Origin: Capra hircus
Taxonomy: Eukaryota; Chordata; Mammalia; Artiodactyla; Bovidae
Direction of reading: 5' to 3'
Length of the DNA stretch: 64,000 nucleotides
Assembly (NCBI RefSeq): GCF_001704415.2
Contig: NC_030836.1
Coordinates: 22,294,001 to 22,358,000, forward strand
The translations under genes and the position numbers were made by a program. The notes beneath the pieces are model-generated. The model did not search any database. It had not been told where the DNA came from and was given only the letters and a program-made list of their open reading frames with translations. Positions 45,689-56,830 of the stretch are shown here, in pieces; within the stretch, counting starts at the first letter, position 1; every line of letters starts with the position of its first letter.

Positions 45689-45988
45689 GCTGCTGCTGCT
45701 GCTAAGTTGCTTCAGTCGTGTCCGACTCTGTGCAACCCCATAGACGGCAGCCCACCAGGCTCCCCCGTCCCTGGGACTTTCCAGGCAAGAATACTGGAGT
45801 GGGTTGCCATTTCCTTCTCCAATGCATGAAAGTGAAAAGTGAAAGAGATTACTCTGCTGCTGCTGCTGCTAAGTCGCTTCAGTCATATCCAACTCTTAGC
45901 AACCCCATGGACTGCAGTCTACCAGGCTCCTCCACCCATGGGATTTTCCAGGCAAGAGTACTGGAGTCGGGTGCCATTGCCTTCTCCA
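45689..45988 (-). mobile_element. Bov-A2-like SINE pair with repeated flank
   Basis: Two Bov-A units, each starting (GCT)5AAGT. The word ATTACTCT precedes unit 1 (45681-45688), precedes unit 2 (45848-45855) and follows unit 2 (45992-45999). In an ordinary Bov-A2 the second unit has no target sequence in front of it. Confidence 0.88.
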
Positions 45989-46427
45989 GAAATTACTCTA
46001 TCAGATGTTAAAACTTTCAGTAAAGTTGCAGTAATCAAGGTAGTATGTTTCAATAGTACTGAAAAATTTGGATAACCATGTGCAAAATTATGATATTCCA
46101 TTTGTTACATCATCTGTAAATTTCAAAGGACTAATCATGATCCTAAAACTATTACTTCTAGGAGAAAACAAGGGAGAAAATTTTTGTGATAGTAGGTTAG
46201 GCATTTTGTCTTAGATATAACACCAAAAGCATGATATTATAAAATGTTTAAAATGACAAATTTATAAATTTGACTATAAAAATAATAACTTCTGCTTTTC
46301 TAAAAACAGTCTTAAGAAAATGAAAATACAAGACACAGTGGGAAAATATTTGCAAATTATATATCTGAATACGTATTCAGAATAAACAAAAAAATTCTCA
46401 AAGTTCAATAATATAAAAACCCATTTA

Positions 46428-46464
46428 AATGTATAAAATTCTTTTTTTAATGTATAAAATTCTT
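46428..46464 (+). repeat. 16-bp direct repeat around a T5 insert
   Basis: AATGTATAAAATTCTT at 46428-46443 and 46449-46464, with only TTTTT between. Confidence 0.9.
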
Positions 46465-46679
46465 AACAGATACTTAATCAAGAAGTTATATGGTAAGCAC
46501 ATACCAAGATCGCAAACATCATTATTAAGTAAATATAAGCTAAAACCACAATGAGATTATTGCTATACTTTTGTTAGAGTGGGTAAAATTAAAGACTGAC
46601 CTTACTAAGCAAGGGCTAGAGTTAGAGCATGCAGAGTTATGTTGAGGTACTAAATTGCATCATTAATTTCACATTCTAA

Positions 46680-46800
46680 TATTTAATTGCTGGAATATGG
46701 AAATACTATTGATTTTTTTATGTTGATCTTATATCCTACAGATTTGCTATATTTACTAAATACTTCTAGAAAATGTTTTTAATTCCATGATTATCTAATT
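46680..46800 (-). mobile_element. Small L1 ORF2 fragment
   Basis: TTTATGTTGATCTTATATCC and CAGATTTGCTATATTTACTA resemble reversed L1 ORF2 sequence. Confidence 0.5.
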
Positions 46801-46929
46801 TATCTGCAATTTTTAAACAGATTTTGAGACTTTATCTAGATATCTGTAAAGAGCCACATGCTTGACTAGTGATATCTGATACAAACATATCAGTAACAGT
46901 AGTAACAGTAGTAGCAAACATATACCTAG

Positions 46930-47045
46930 TTTTAGTACCAATTTACCCAAATTTCCCCTTTATATAGATAAGTAAATTAAGCCTCAGAGAAGTGAAGTGA
47001 ATTGCCCAAGTGTGGAAGGATTAAAACAAAGCCTGTGTGTTCTTA
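46930..47045 (+). mobile_element. Probable MIR SINE, 3' half
   Basis: AAATTAAGCCTCAGAGAAGTG and AATTGCCCAAGTGTGGAAGG match the MIR core. Confidence 0.55.
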
Positions 47046-47296
47046 TTCCACTCAAATGCAAGTTTTACTGTGTTTCCCTCTGTCATCTCATCAAAGCTCA
47101 GCTGCAATCCTATTTCCTCAGAAATAATTCAAGCCTAGTCTTCCCAAATAGTATTCCTTTCTCCTTTCCTTATGGATAAATGGTCCTGGATCATATCTGT
47201 AATCAAGACTCTATCTGGTTATCTTTTTCTCTAATTACTACAAGGCAATCCTCTTAGATGAAAAGATATTTTACAAACTACATTTTCATTTAGTTC

Positions 47297-47351
47297 TAAA
47301 CTTAAAGTGGTACATGTCTCAAAAAAAAAATAAATAAATAAACTTAAAGTG
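47297..47351 (+). repeat. 13-bp TSD around a 29-bp A-tailed insert
   Basis: TAAACTTAAAGTG at 47297-47309 and 47339-47351. The insert is GTACATGTCTC followed by A10 and AAAT units. Confidence 0.88.
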
Positions 47352-47360
47352 ATATTCCTC

Positions 47361-47565
47361 GTGAAAGTGAAGTCGCTCAGTCGTGCCTGACTCTTCGTGG
47401 CCCCATGGACTGTAGCCCACCAGGCTCCTCCGTCCATAGAATTTTCCAGGCAAGAATACTGGAGTGGGTTGCCATTTCCTTCTCCAGGCGATCTTCCCAA
47501 CCCAGGGATCGAACCTGGGTCTCCCACATTGCAGGCAGATACTTTACCTTCTGAGTCACCTGGGC
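47361..47565 (-). mobile_element. Bov-tA SINE
   Basis: Complete and well kept, with the B-box complement in GGGATCGAACCTGGG. Perfect TSD TATTCCTC at 47353-47360 and 47566-47573. It landed 2 bp beyond the micro-insert above. Confidence 0.93.
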
Positions 47566-47573
47566 TATTCCTC

Positions 47574-48644
47574 ATAGAGATATCTAAATGGAATTTTAAA
47601 ATGTAGGTTAAAGGTTTTACTCACAGTACCTTTTAATATGTTCATTTCCATGTCCTATCTCCATGTTTTCTATAATTTTTACTCCTTTGCACTAATTGAA
47701 ATGCATTAATATGGAAGGAGGTCACTGAACATAAAAGCATTCTTAGATATTTAGGCTTCACATTCTTTATAAACCAAAGGATTGGGTCTCTAATGTTAGA
47801 AAACTCATAATGAAACAGGTTTATAAGATATATTTTTAGGCAGATGACTTCCCCCAAACACTAAATGCGAGATTGATCAGACAGTTATCTGTTCCACCTA
47901 TTTACAAATTTTTCTGCCTTAGATACTCTTTGCAAATTTGTACTATGGGCTAGAATTCTCATGACTTAATGGAGATTATGAAATACAAATAATGTCATTA
48001 ATATTATTATAAAATAACAATAAAGGATTTATTTAAAGTTGAATTTAAAGTAAGGAAATCATGCACGTTATATGTTAGACTAGTAAAACTACTTATATCA
48101 TTGGCCTACATGATAAATTCTGTTGAAGTTTTATGGGAGAACTTTTCAATATAAACCAAAATTTATGCAATCAAATATTTGAAATCAGCTTTGACTTAGC
48201 ATTTAAAATATACAGGAGTGCACAAAAGAGATTCTGGCTTATCATGTGAATAGAAAGAATTTCCAAAACTAACTAAAAAGCATATTTTGTTTTTCAAGAC
48301 CACATACACATGAGGAAATAGAATATCCATACAGACAAATGACAAAAGTATACTCCCAGGTTATTTCTGGATAAAAGTGAATAGTAATCTAGTTTCTGTT
48401 GCAGGGCTCTGTGCATTTATTCTTACTAAAACCAGGAGCTCACTTTTGTCATTGCGTACACAATATCCTCAGAGGAAATTTAGCTGAAGTGTGCCAGTGA
48501 AAGGACTTGTAAGGCTTATAGATCATCACTTTATCAGTGTTGGCCACCTTCTTCCCTCGCCACTAAACTCCCCTTCTGTAGTTCTCCCACATAAAACACA
48601 TGAAAATCAATTTCTCTGTAGCTTTCTTCAGTAGAAAGAAAATG
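47574..48644. other. Unique AT-rich sequence
   Basis: No repeat or gene recognised. Confidence 0.5.
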
Positions 48645-48800
48645 GACTTTGTTAATAAAGAATCTGGGGTCAATTCTTAGGGCTCAAATACTTAAGATCT
48701 ATGACTCAGGTAAATTGCTTAACCTCTCTACTCTCCTTATTTGCAGAGTATGGGTGATAATATCTGTTTTGCATATATTATGAGATTAATAATAGTACAG
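48645..48800 (+). mobile_element. MIR SINE
   Basis: GACTCAGGTAAATTGCTTAACC followed by CTCTACTCTCCTTATTTGCA is the MIR core. Confidence 0.65.
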
Positions 48801-49510
48801 ATAAAAATCTTTAAAACTGATGATAATAAATAATAATAGGAGCATGTTTTTGTGTACCTGGGAACTAACTGAATGTTTTAAAATATTACCTGAAGAATCA
48901 ATATTTCATTTTGATTGCTATTTTGCTCTGTTTCTCTAGCCCTCAAATGCTACAGTATTTGCTTTTATTGGCTTTTGAATGGATGTGCGATATATGGTGT
49001 TGACCTATTGCAATGTTTGTGAGTTTTCAGTTATAGAGTAAATTTACTTCTTTATAATTCAGGTGCCAATGTACAAGGTCAATGACCGCATTACAAACTC
49101 CCTACATGAAAGCTATTGAACTGTAATATCCATCAGTAAGTATATAGGAAATGATTTGACCTTTCCTTGAATAGTAGTTACTGAATCAAATTATTTTTCA
49201 GCTTGAAAATAATTGCAGATCTTAGATGCCGCTTTAAACCACTGCTTTCTGAATTCACACCAGTTCTTCCTGTTCCCTCTGCTACTCTTGGTAATTCTAA
49301 GGAACAGTACACAGAATGTGCAAAAGCAGCATGTGGTAATAAAAACATGAAAGACGGTTTGGGTTCAGATGATCTGAATTTAAACTGTGGTTCCTTTTCT
49401 GTCTTACTAATTGGATAGTGTCTGTCAAATAACTTCCTACATCTTAGTACTAATGTACATTTTAAATGAAATAATATATCTTTAAAAAAAAGAAAAAAAC
49501 TGTTGTTGTT
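48801..49510. other. Unique sequence with a possible MIR
   Basis: 49350-49480 (GGGTTCAGATGATCTGAATT and onward) is a possible decayed MIR. The rest is unassigned. Confidence 0.45.
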
Positions 49511-51329
49511 TTAGTTCCGATATATAAAGAGCTTGGAATTCATCACCCCAAGCCTTTGCAACAAAACTGAAAGTCAGTTGATTTTTTTGAATCTGTCAGA
49601 AAACTGAGATTGTTAGATAAACCTCTACCCCCAAATCTGGAGAGATAACCATAGAGACACAGTGGAGATCTGCTTACCTGAAACAGAATCCACTGGGGCC
49701 ATAAAGTGGGAGGTATACTGAAATAGTACTTTTGATCAGCTGCTGTAGATTGAGTGTGGACTTAGAATCTCCTGGTGGCTACGGCCTTGGAAGCCTCTAC
49801 AATTTCATGGGGTCTACCTCTACGACCAACATTAGGCATCTGTCAGGGAGATCTAAAAAAGCAAGAAAGATTCCCAACTGGGGATTCCCAAATGTCAAGG
49901 GCAAAACAAAATATAAAATATAGCTTTTAAAACATCGTGAAATATATCCAGAGCCTTTTCCTTGGCAAAGACCCACTCTCGGGCAAAAAGGACTATGTTG
50001 AAGCCTTATCTCAGTGAGGGAAATAAATTCCTCTTAAACCAACTCCCCTCCAGCCTTCTTATTTCAGCTAAAAGAAGGAAAAATATTGATATATTTTCAA
50101 TAATGGTCAAGGCTTCCCAAAAATAGATTAGTAGTATAGCATCCAGGGAAAAGAGTGGGGAGAAGAGGGGAATAAAAGCTAAATCACTGGAGAAACACTT
50201 GTGAAGCTTATGTTGCCAAGATACAGGCCCTCTAAGAGACTGAGTTTTAATTTGAAGGTTATAGAGAGTTCTCTTTCTGCCACACTTTAGTACCACGCCA
50301 AAAAGTCTTCAGTAAAAATACAGTGGGTTTCAGCAGAAAAGCATGTCTCTGAAGAGGAATACTTAGGGAAGCCCAAAGTTAGGAGGAAAGAGAGAGAGAG
50401 AGAAAAAAAAAAAAAAACGTACTAGAAGACTGAAGCTTCTGGCGTCTGTAGATACAGGAAACATTAATCACAGCCCAACGTCTATTTAGGCTAACTAAAT
50501 TACATTGAAAATATATTTAACCTCAATTCCTATTTCCCAATATGATATGCCTGCTTTTTCATAAAAAAATCACAAGGCATACCAAAGAAAAAGAGAAAGA
50601 AGGGAGAGAGAGAAGAATGAGAAGAGGGGAGGGCAAAGGAGAGGAGAAACAGGGCTGAACAGACAAAGCAGTCAGTGGGACCAAACTCAGACGTGATAGA
50701 GATGTTGGAATTAACAGACAGAAAGCTTTAAATAACTGCGGTCAATATGATAAGAGCTCTTATGGAAAAGGTAGGCAATATGTAAGAATAGATGAGTAAT
50801 ATAAGCAGAGAGATAGAAAATCAAAGGAAAATCAGTAGGAAAGGTAGAAATCAAAAACACTATTACAGAAATAAAGAATGCCTTTCATGGACTCTTTGGT
50901 AGGCTGAGCACAGCCTAAGAAAGAATCATTGAGCTTAGGTGCAAACGTCCCAAATTGAAATATAAAGAGAAAATAAAAAGCAGAAAATCTAAGAACTGTG
51001 GAATAATTATCAAGAGGTGTAGTATATATGTAACTAACATATCAGAAGAAGAAAAAGGAGCAGAAGAATGTTTGGAGTAATAATGGATGAGAACTGCAAA
51101 AAATTAATGACAGATACCAAACTACAGATTCAGAAATTCAGATAACACCAAGTAAGATAAATACCAACACCAGTACACACGTACACACACACACGTATGC
51201 ACACGCACAACCCTATGTATAGCCTATTCAAACTTCAGAAAACCAAAGAAAAGAAGGAAACTTAGAAAAAACAGATGAGAAAGAATCTTATCTATAAAGG
51301 AACAATGATAAGAATTATAGAGGACTTTT

Positions 51330-51718
51330 TTTTTTTTTTCAAAGAGTAAAGTAAAAAATTATTGAAAAGAAAACAACAATCAGAAAGGCTCGTAGGTGAA
51401 CTCCGAGAGGCAGGCTTTTGGGAAGTTTAAATCCTTTATAAGGTGGCAGTTCTCTGGGTCTTCCTTCAGTCCATTCACATTGCTTTGTCCCCCCCGCCCT
51501 GCTTAATTTGTTTCAGGACCCTCCCCTGGGGTGCACCCACACACTTTAGTCAACATTGATATCAAAGTGAAGGCTTCTGGGAGAGGCAAGATTCATTATG
51601 ACCTGGAATTATCCTCTGACTTTTGACTCCAAGGAGCCTTTCTTTGCATGTGTAGTGTCTGCTTTATCTTTTACTCAGACTTTTTTTTTCTCTTATTCTT
51701 CTCTTTGTCCTTGCCATG
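51330..51718 (-). mobile_element. Unidentified retrocopy with perfect 16-bp TSD
   Basis: 389 bp inserted into the L1M 5' UTR. It begins with a T run (reverse poly-A, 51326-51339) and is bounded by ATTATAGAGGACTTTT at 51314-51329 and 51719-51734. I do not recognise the source. On the minus strand there is no long frame and no canonical AATAAA close to the tail. Parts such as CCTCCCCTGGGGTGCACCC and TTTATAAGG look LTR-like, so an L1-mobilised ERV or host transcript are both possible. Confidence 0.75.
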
Positions 51719-53088
51719 ATTATAGAGGACTTTTGATTAAAAACCGTGTCAGAGTAAGTAGAGGATAGAGTGAAATATTTAAAATACAAGTTTATGATGC
51801 TGGTGCAACGTTTGGAAGACAATAAATATAATCATTTAAATCGATAGGCTAAATAAGAAAAATTATTTGATAATATTAACATGAAGAAAAAGCATTTAAT
51901 AAACTATAATACCCATTTATAATTTAAAAACAGCAAACCAGAGATGGTAACTTCCTCAACTTAATAAAGAACTTCTACAACAAACCTGTAGCTAATAATA
52001 TAGTTAGTTCACTGTGACAAACCTGAAACTTTCCCAAAGGAAAAGGAAAAGATGTCCGGTCTCATCACTTTTGTTCTATTCAGCATCATACTGGAAGTCC
52101 TAGCTAACACAATAAAACAAGAAAAGGAAGTAAAGGATATACCAATATAGAAGAAAGAAAAAAAAACTCTTTCTGTTTTGCAGGTGACATGATTATGTCA
52201 AATATCCTAAAAAATCAGCAACCTGCAGCTAATAAGCAGTTAGAGCAAGGTTTCAGGATACAAGATGAATATACAGAAATCAATTTCTTTCCTATATGCT
52301 AGTAATGAACAATTGAAATTTAAAATTAAAATTGTAACATCATTTATACTATCCCCTCCATGGAATACTTAGGTATAAATCTGGCAACTTATAACCAAGT
52401 TGTATATGAAGAAAACTACAAAACTCTGATACAGAAATCAAAGATCTAAATAAATGGAGACATTTCATGTACATGGATAAGAAGATTCGATATTGTTAAG
52501 ATGTCACTTCTTTCAGTTTTATACTATAGGCTCAACACGATCTCGATCACAACCCCAGCAAATTACTTTGTAGATACTCACAAAAGTTTCTAACACAGTT
52601 TTATACAAAATTGAAAAATTTTGGAAGCAACCAAGATTCTTTTCAATAGGTGAATGGATAAACTATGGTACATACATACAATGGAAAATATGTCAGTACA
52701 ACCCACAAGAAGACGTGAAGGAAACTTAAGTGTGCACTGCTAAGCCAGTCTGAAAAGTCTACATACTATATGATTTTTACTGTATGATACTCTGGAAAAG
52801 GCAAAACTATAAAAGAGAATAAAAGACCAGTGGTTACCAGGGGTTTGGAGGGAGGGAAGGAAGGGTGAAAGTTGGAGAACAAGGGATTTTTAGGATGCTA
52901 AAACTATTCTTATGATAGAATAATGATGACATTATACTTGATGATATACTTAATAATGATGATATTTATCAAAACCCATACAACTATATCATAGATGAAC
53001 TCTACCATAAACCGTGGACTTTATATAATAATTATATATTAATGTTGGTTTATTAACTGCTATAAATGCACCATGCTAATTAAAGATG

Positions 53089-53780
53089 GCAAATAGATGG
53101 GGAAACAGTGAAAACAGTGGCTGACTTTATTTTTCTGGGCTCTAAAATCACTGCAGATGTGATTACAGCCATGAAATTTTTTTTTTTAATTTTTATTTTA
53201 CTTTATTTTACTTTACAATACAGCCATGAAATTAAAAGACGCTTACTCCTTGGAAGGAAAGTTATGACCAACCTAGTTAGCATGTTAAAAAGCAGAGATA
53301 TTTGCCAGCAAAGGTCCATCTAGTCAAGGCTATGGTTTTTCCAGTCATCTTGTATGGATATGAGAGTTGGACTGTGAAGAAAGCTGAGCACTGAAGAATT
53401 GATGCTTTTGAACTGTGATGTTGGAGAAGACTTTTGAGAGTCCCTTGGACTGCAAGGAGATCCAACCAGTCCATCCTAAAGGAGATCAGTCCTGGGTGCT
53501 CATTGGAAGGACTGATGTTGAAGCTGAAACTCCAATACTTTGGCCACCTGATGCGAAGAGCTGACTCATTGGAAAAGACCCTGATGCTGGTAAGGACTGA
53601 GGGCAGGAGGAGAAGGGGCGACAGAGGATGAGATGGTTGGATGGCATCATCAACTCAATGGACATGGGTTTGGGTGGACTCCGGGAGTTGGTGATGGACA
53701 GGGAGGCCTGGCATGCTGCAATTCATCGCGTTGCGAAGAGTCGGACATGACTGAGCGACTGAACTGAATTGAACTGAATG
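53089..53780 (+). mobile_element. BovB LINE 3' end in L1M 3' UTR
   Basis: BovB carboxyl coding part and tail on the plus strand. AAAGATG at 53082-53088 and 53781-53787 is the TSD; removing the BovB rejoins the L1M 3' UTR. Confidence 0.92.
53179..53218 (-). mobile_element. 40-bp L1 3'-end scar inside BovB
   Basis: T8 then a T-rich stretch ending TTTTACTTTACAA, which equals the end of a reversed L1 3' UTR (compare TTACTTTACAATATT at 9267-9281). Perfect 15-bp TSD TACAGCCATGAAATT at 53164-53178 and 53219-53233. Confidence 0.88.
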
Positions 53781-53905
53781 AAAGATGTTAATAATAGAGG
53801 AAACTGGATGTGTAGTATTTGGGAACTCCCCACAACATCTTAACAACTTTTCTGCAAATTTAAAACTGTCCTAAGTGACAATGTTTATTTTTAAAAATTA
53901 CTTGT

Positions 53906-55045
53906 TTTCAAATATACTAATATTAAATTTTGAAGAAGTATTAATTCCCCTTGACTATACAGACTGTATCGTACATAGACAAAATTCAATTCAGTATACT
54001 TGCTGTTGTATGAAATGATTATGGACAGGAATTTCATAGTAAATTAAATACAAAATTTAATAAAGTATAATTATATATAGTATAAAGAGATAATAAATTA
54101 GAAGTTTGATAATAGATAGTTTGATAGTTTAAGTTTTGGATGACTCAGATCACACTTGAGAATCTTTTGAAAGTCTCTAAGGTATCATTATGAACATCAG
54201 TTATTTCTGTGGCAAGCAGATTTTCCCTCATAGAGACCTCTTATTATGGGAATGCCAATTTTAATTTGTTTAGAAATATGGATTTATTAAGAGCATTCCA
54301 GATTTTTTTTAATTATACACATGAATACTCAATCAGCATAAAAAATAAAGGTCATCACTAGAATTCTCTTATTTGGGAAGCTAACTGTGCTAACATTTCC
54401 CTATAGTAGTTAGTTGTCTGAACAGAACAGGGATGAGCAAAAAGAATTAGAGGTAGTCAGATATAGAAAAGCCATTCCTATCATCTTGGATAAACAAGGA
54501 CACATGGCTTGCAGATTTTGCCTGAGTCTATTTTGAAACATGCTAACTCATGAAGGTGTTCTTTTCATTGCAAATTACATAGCAGGATCCCTCTGAATTG
54601 CTTAATGGGTGGGGTGAGGAAGCTCTTTGAACTCTGTTTCCCCAAGATGTCTTGCCACTGTGTGTGATAACCTAACGAGTGTTTATCTCTGCCATAGTAT
54701 AGGAACTCAAATATTTTTCCAAAGAGGATTTGCTTTTTCTTTTCTTTTTGAATGCTGCAAGAGCACAAAAAGAATCTAGATGTAGGGCATGAAAAAAACT
54801 GGATAAGCAAGAGGAATTGAGTCCATATGAGAACTAAGAGGATTACTTCTGCTACCATTTTGAGACCTTCAAAATCCAGGGATGGTTTCATGTGTTTGGA
54901 AATAGGGTTTCAGTTGTGAGGAGAGCTTTCATATAATTCTGCAAGGCTGAGGGTTGTGGGAAACTAGTAATATTTGAGATTACTGACTTAATAGGATTTT
55001 TGTCAATTTTAAAGAACTTTAATCCAGTTTACTAAATTCAGTGTA
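53906..55045. other. Unique AT-rich sequence
   Basis: No repeat or gene recognised. A 108-codon minus frame (54565-54891) has no domain and contains a low-complexity Lys run. Confidence 0.5.
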
Positions 55046-55056
55046 TTTGACCAAAC

Positions 55057-55185
55057 TGTTGGTGTTTAGTTGCTCAGTCATGTATGACTTTTTGAGACCA
55101 CATGGACTATAAACCACCAGGCTCCTATGTCCATGGGATTGTTTAGGCAAGAGGACTGGAGTGGGTTGCCATTTCCTTCTCCAGT
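55057..55185 (-). mobile_element. Bov-A SINE monomer
   Basis: One Bov-A unit with perfect 11-bp TSD TTTGACCAAAC at 55046-55056 and 55186-55196. Confidence 0.95.
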
Positions 55186-55300
55186 TTTGACCAAACACAA
55201 TGATTCTACTGTCTGTGTAAAATGATGTTAAGGTTTTCTCATTTGTAACCATAAAATCAGAGACTGAATTAAATGGAAAAAGATTATCTCATATCTCCAA

Positions 55301-55567
55301 CGGAGAAGGTGATGGCACCCCACTCCAGTACTCCTTGCCTGGAAAATCCCATGGACAGAGGAGCCTGGTGGGCTGCAGTCCATGGGGTCGCGATGAGTCA
55401 GACACGGCTGAGTGACTTCACTTTCACTTTTCACTTTCATGCATTGGAGAAGGAAATGGAAACCCACTCCAGTGTTCTTGCCTAGAGAATCCCAGGGATG
55501 GGGGAGCCTGGTGGACTGCTGTCTCTGGGGTCAGACAGAGTTGGACACGACTGAAGTGACTTAGCAG
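55301..55567 (+). mobile_element. Complete Bov-A2 SINE
   Basis: Two Bov-A monomers joined by the CACTTTTCACTTTCATGCA linker, ending AGCGACTTAGCAG-like. Perfect 11-bp TSD CATATCTCCAA at 55290-55300 and 55568-55578. This is the normal dimer layout against which 45689-45988 can be compared. Confidence 0.95.
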
Positions 55568-55578
55568 CATATCTCCAA

Positions 55579-56395
55579 ACCAAAATAGCTTTAGTCCTTT
55601 AAGATGTTCGGTAAAGTGTGGAGGATTCAGAGGAGGCAGCCATGAATTGAATTTCTTCTAAAAACCCCGTATAAGGGCAGCTGCATTCCTTTCAATCGAA
55701 AACAAGCAAACAGAAAATCAAAGATCATGTCTTCCTTTAGCTAAGTAGAAAATCTGTAATAGTTAATGTTCCTTTTTGCTCTAGATCATGCTCATCCTTA
55801 TCTTTGGCCATCAGGAGAAAGAAAATAACTTGCAGACATTTTAATGGGAGATCATTTCACCATAACATGTTATTTAGACACACAATTAAAAATATAAAGC
55901 TTTTTTAGCTCAAAGGCAGATAAGCTACTAACCATAAAATTAATGCTCTGTGAATGCACAGACACAAAATATAATTATATCCTAGTCACTAAGCCAATAT
56001 TTAAAACTATTAATAGCTCTTTCTTGGACTCTCTTGCCATTTCATATAAGGTCTATATCTTCATCTAACTTAATGATGCAAAAGCTAGTTAAATCAATAA
56101 ATTACTAATATCTTTTCCTTACTTCTCTAATTAAAGGATTGACACTGTTTATATTTTAAGCCTATTTGAATTAACACCAGAAAAAAAATCTTGCCATATT
56201 TGTACAATAAGTTTTTGTTTATTTTTCCCAGTTCTCTTGAATTCCAGCTTAAAACTCTATTGATATTCGGCCATTATCAGAATATATTTGGCAGACATTT
56301 TTTCCTGCATACTATATAATTAGTCACATTACTTTGTTTTAGGACGTTTTCCTTATGGACTATCTGTGCTAAGACAGAGAGCATGACTTAATGAA
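55579..56395. other. Unique AT-rich sequence
   Basis: No repeat or gene recognised. Confidence 0.5.
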
Positions 56396-56399
56396 AACA

Positions 56400-56830
56400 T
56401 CAAAGAACTTGGAGTATAAGAGACTTGGGTCTCAATTCTAGCACTGTTACTTCTTAGTTTAAGACTTTGAAAGGGAAAATGAAGTTGCTCAGTCCTGTCT
56501 GACTCTGCGACCCCATGGACTATAGCTCTCCAGGCTCCTCCGTCCATGGCATTTTCCAGGCAAGAATACTGGAGTGGGTTGTCATTTCCTTCTCCAGGGG
56601 ATCTTCCCAACCCAGGGATCGAACCCGGGTCTCCTGCATTATAGGCAGACACTTTACCATCTGAGCCACCAGGGAAGTCTTTTTAAGACTTTGAGGAAGT
56701 ATCTAATTAGAGTTTCCTCATTTATAAAATGGCAATAATCTACTTCCACCAGAGGGTGAAGTTGAGGATAGCATGAGTTCATGTGTATATTGTATTGTTG
56801 GAGAGAATGAAATTCAAAATATTTAAAATC
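56400..56830 (+). mobile_element. MIR SINE split by Bov-tA
   Basis: GACTTGGGTCTCAATTCTAG before and GAGTTTCCTCATTTATAAAA with GGCAATAATCTACTTCC after the Bov-tA are consecutive MIR blocks. Confidence 0.7.
56471..56681 (-). mobile_element. Bov-tA SINE inside MIR
   Basis: Complete copy with perfect B-box complement GGATCGAACC (56616-56625). 13-bp TSD TTTAAGACTTTGA at 56458-56470 and 56682-56694. Confidence 0.95.

Larger units (their letters stand above)
41750..46620 (+). mobile_element. Ancient L1M host element, repeatedly invaded
   Basis: L1M 5' UTR-like sequence runs from about 41750 (phrases such as CAGCATCCAAACAGATAACA, AGTACAATATCTGAGATGAA) to 43790. From about 43810 the sequence is ORF2 (AATCAGGAACTAGACAAGG, GAAGGAAGAAGTAAAACTG), and ORF2-derived text continues piecewise to 46620. 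ORF1 and the first part of ORF2 are missing. At least eight later elements sit inside: Bov-tA copies, a Tigger1 remnant and Bov-A units. No frame survives. Confidence 0.75.
49515..53905 (+). mobile_element. Second ancient L1M host element
   Basis: 49515-51790 is L1M 5' UTR-like sequence (GAAAGTCAGTTGATTTTTTT, CATAGAGACACAGTGGAGATC, TCAAGGGCAAAACAAAATA). From about 51950 it is the end of ORF2 (CTTCCTCAACTTAATAAAG, TGACATGATTATGTC), then 3' UTR to about 53090 and again at 53781-53905 after a BovB. ORF1 and most of ORF2 are absent. Low-complexity (GA)n at 50389-50416 and (CA)n near 51174-51205 occur inside. Confidence 0.72.
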
